Below are positions 62,512 to 64,000 of a stretch of DNA of 64,000 bases, piece by piece (within the stretch, counting starts at the first letter, position 1; each line of letters opens with the position of its first letter). Source of the stretch: Hermatobates lingyangjiaoensis (lineage: Eukaryota > Arthropoda > Insecta > Hemiptera > Hermatobatidae); the NCBI GenBank assembly GCA_026182355.1, contig JAPFBL010000068.1, positions 5,645,001 through 5,709,000 on the forward strand. The letters run 5' to 3'. Position numbers and translations under genes: made by a program. The notes beneath the pieces are model-generated. The model did not search any database and had not been told where the DNA came from. It saw only the letters and a list, made by a program, of their open reading frames with translations.

Positions 62512-64000
62512 TCTAGTTTATATATATATAATGGAAATTCACTATAGATATATCCTCGAATACAATTTAGGCATTGATTAAGAAACTTGGATTACTAAAC
62601 ATGCAGTTGGTCAATGTATTTAGCACCCAGAGTAAAACGGTATGTATATTTCATTTCGATGTTAATAAGATATAAGAAGAAAAAGTTTCGTACTTTTTTT
62701 CAGTTTCTGTGTAATAAAGAAATGTTGGCTTATCTGTTAGATGGGACTGCAGAGGATTTTCTAAAGCTGGTAGTGTTTCTTTTTTTGAATTGCCAACAGA
62801 GCATATCCACGAGAAGAGTTGGACAAAGCGCAAGTCGTAGTGTTGAAAGAAAGTCGTTTTAGCACACAAAGATTCTCCCTCCCACTGCTTTCTAAATCAC
62901 AGCAATAATGCCTGACCGCCCACTGATATTAGGCTGCGGTGCGCCACGCTCATTTATTAAACTCCCTTCTTCTCACCTTCATTTGTCCTCAAATATCAAA
63001 AATATATTACTAATATTAACCTTTCTTTTAAACTACAGCAGTTAAATTAATTAAATATTATACTTGTGGAACTATAAATTACAATCACTGTTGTAGATCT
63101 GCAAAACATGCAATCATATGCTTACCGTGCAATCAACAGTGGGACTTCATTGGAATCGAAACTCGAAAGTCTAGTCATGCAGTTCTTTTCTTCTTTCTTT
63201 CGTAGGTGCTCTAATACTCAAAAGAATGTTGACTTGATGGAATATTATCATAATTGTTTTTTACAATGTATAATCAATAAAGTCAAACATCATCCAAAAT
63301 TATCTTATTGTTAACGACTTTTATGTTTGGAGGCCGTAAGGACTACGGAAACCATGTATACTTAATATAAGTAGGGAATAATAATAATGAACAAAGTCTA
63401 ATAACATATTCATGTTTTAGACTCCCGAGAAATAAATAAATCAGGTTTTCCTGATTCTATTTTCTTTAGAAGAAATAATTTAATTACTTCCACACCATAT
63501 GAGAATTTCAATTTTAGATTTTGATATATAATCAGTTAATTACACTATAAGATAATTGGATTTCTTTCTTTTTAGTCATTCAACTTCTTACTTGTGGTTT
63601 ATCATAAATGAAAGTAAAATTATTAATTATTCAACTATAATTTACAAATAATCTTTTACATAACAGTCAAGACCAAAAATAGAAAAACAATAAGCCTGGT
63701 GTCGTCCAAACTTTGAAACTGCAATCACCAGGTCACCATAATAACTCGTCTCTTTGAGGCAGCGATAGTACTTGTGAAAAGGAACAATATTTTCGTTCGT
63801 CCAGTTTTTCTTTCAGGTTATTGATAAAATTAAGAAAAGTTGGACACAATAGAAGGTGTGTTTTAGAATCTTTAAAAAACATGATAACAAAACATGAATG
63901 TCATTCTAACACTCATCAAATGTATGATATCCTTGTCAGATTATAGGTTACTAAGAGAATATCTACTCTTAGTAGGTTACTAATAGAATAACAAACATAT
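62512..64000. other. No gene recognised
   Basis: AT-rich with short frames only; one GC-richer patch at 62740-62960. Confidence 0.5.

Larger units (their letters stand above)
61819..64000. promoter_or_regulatory. Upstream flank of the receptor gene
   Basis: If exon 1 is right, the promoter lies here. I see no clear TATA box with initiator. It contains (TA)n and a PLE tail (62148-62510) and a GC-richer patch at about 62740-62960. Assignment is by position only. Confidence 0.25.

Overview
The window looks like animal nuclear DNA, most likely from an arthropod (probably a pancrustacean). It is AT-rich, full of (TA)n tracts and Penelope-like retroelement debris, and carries one intron-rich nervous-system gene. 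That gene dominates the window. It is a complete or nearly complete kainate-type ionotropic glutamate receptor (iGluR) on the minus strand, with its stop codon at 13699-13701 and its best start codon at 61818. I assembled it exon by exon from splice sites, codon phase and family motifs. Sixteen exons (54734 down to 13699) are joined in phase without a break. Together they carry the amino-terminal (LIVBP-like) domain, ligand-binding lobes S1 and S2, M1, the M2 pore loop, M3 with the [10 protein letters not shown] gate, M4 and a 57-residue tail. Two further 5' exons (a signal-peptide exon at 61747-61818 and a small linker exon at 58033-58066) are less certain. With them the model is 2,736 nt, or 911 residues, close to the length of vertebrate GRIK proteins. 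S1 motifs such as DLTIT...R and the tail resemble the arthropod KaiR1D/Grik group. The subtype name remains an inference.

Layout. 1-13477: gene-poor flank downstream of the receptor, with repeats, GC-rich islands and a Penelope-like element (PLE) at 11880-12692. 13478-61818: the receptor gene, 18 exons and 17 introns ranging from 75 bp to about 11 kb. 61819-64000: upstream flank with one more PLE 3' fragment and a GC-richer patch. I see no second protein-coding gene that I can support.

The introns are packed with mobile DNA. There are at least five PLE coding fragments (two N-terminal, three to five GIY-YIG/C-terminal) and a dead mariner transposase. A Helitron-like family is present twice with a hairpin-plus-CTAG/CTAT 3' end, and one copy carries a 49-bp tRNA-headed SINE with a 15-bp target duplication. 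A TIR-bearing AT-rich repeat (repeat B) is present three times, and there are many palindromic or inverted-pair repeats.

The most interesting pattern is that these inverted-pair repeats belong to several sequence-unrelated families (called A, C, D, E, F here; a possible G is weaker). In each, the same architecture recurs: a CTGANGA-like box, a small helix, GAAA, a four- to six-base palindrome, then a strand that pairs with the bases just before the first box. This is the layout of a minimal hammerhead ribozyme with a tiny stem III, as reported for PLE terminal repeats. Many copies sit directly against a (TA)n tract. One copy (45289-45502) is a clean 214-bp palindromic insertion with a 13-bp target duplication inside repeat B.
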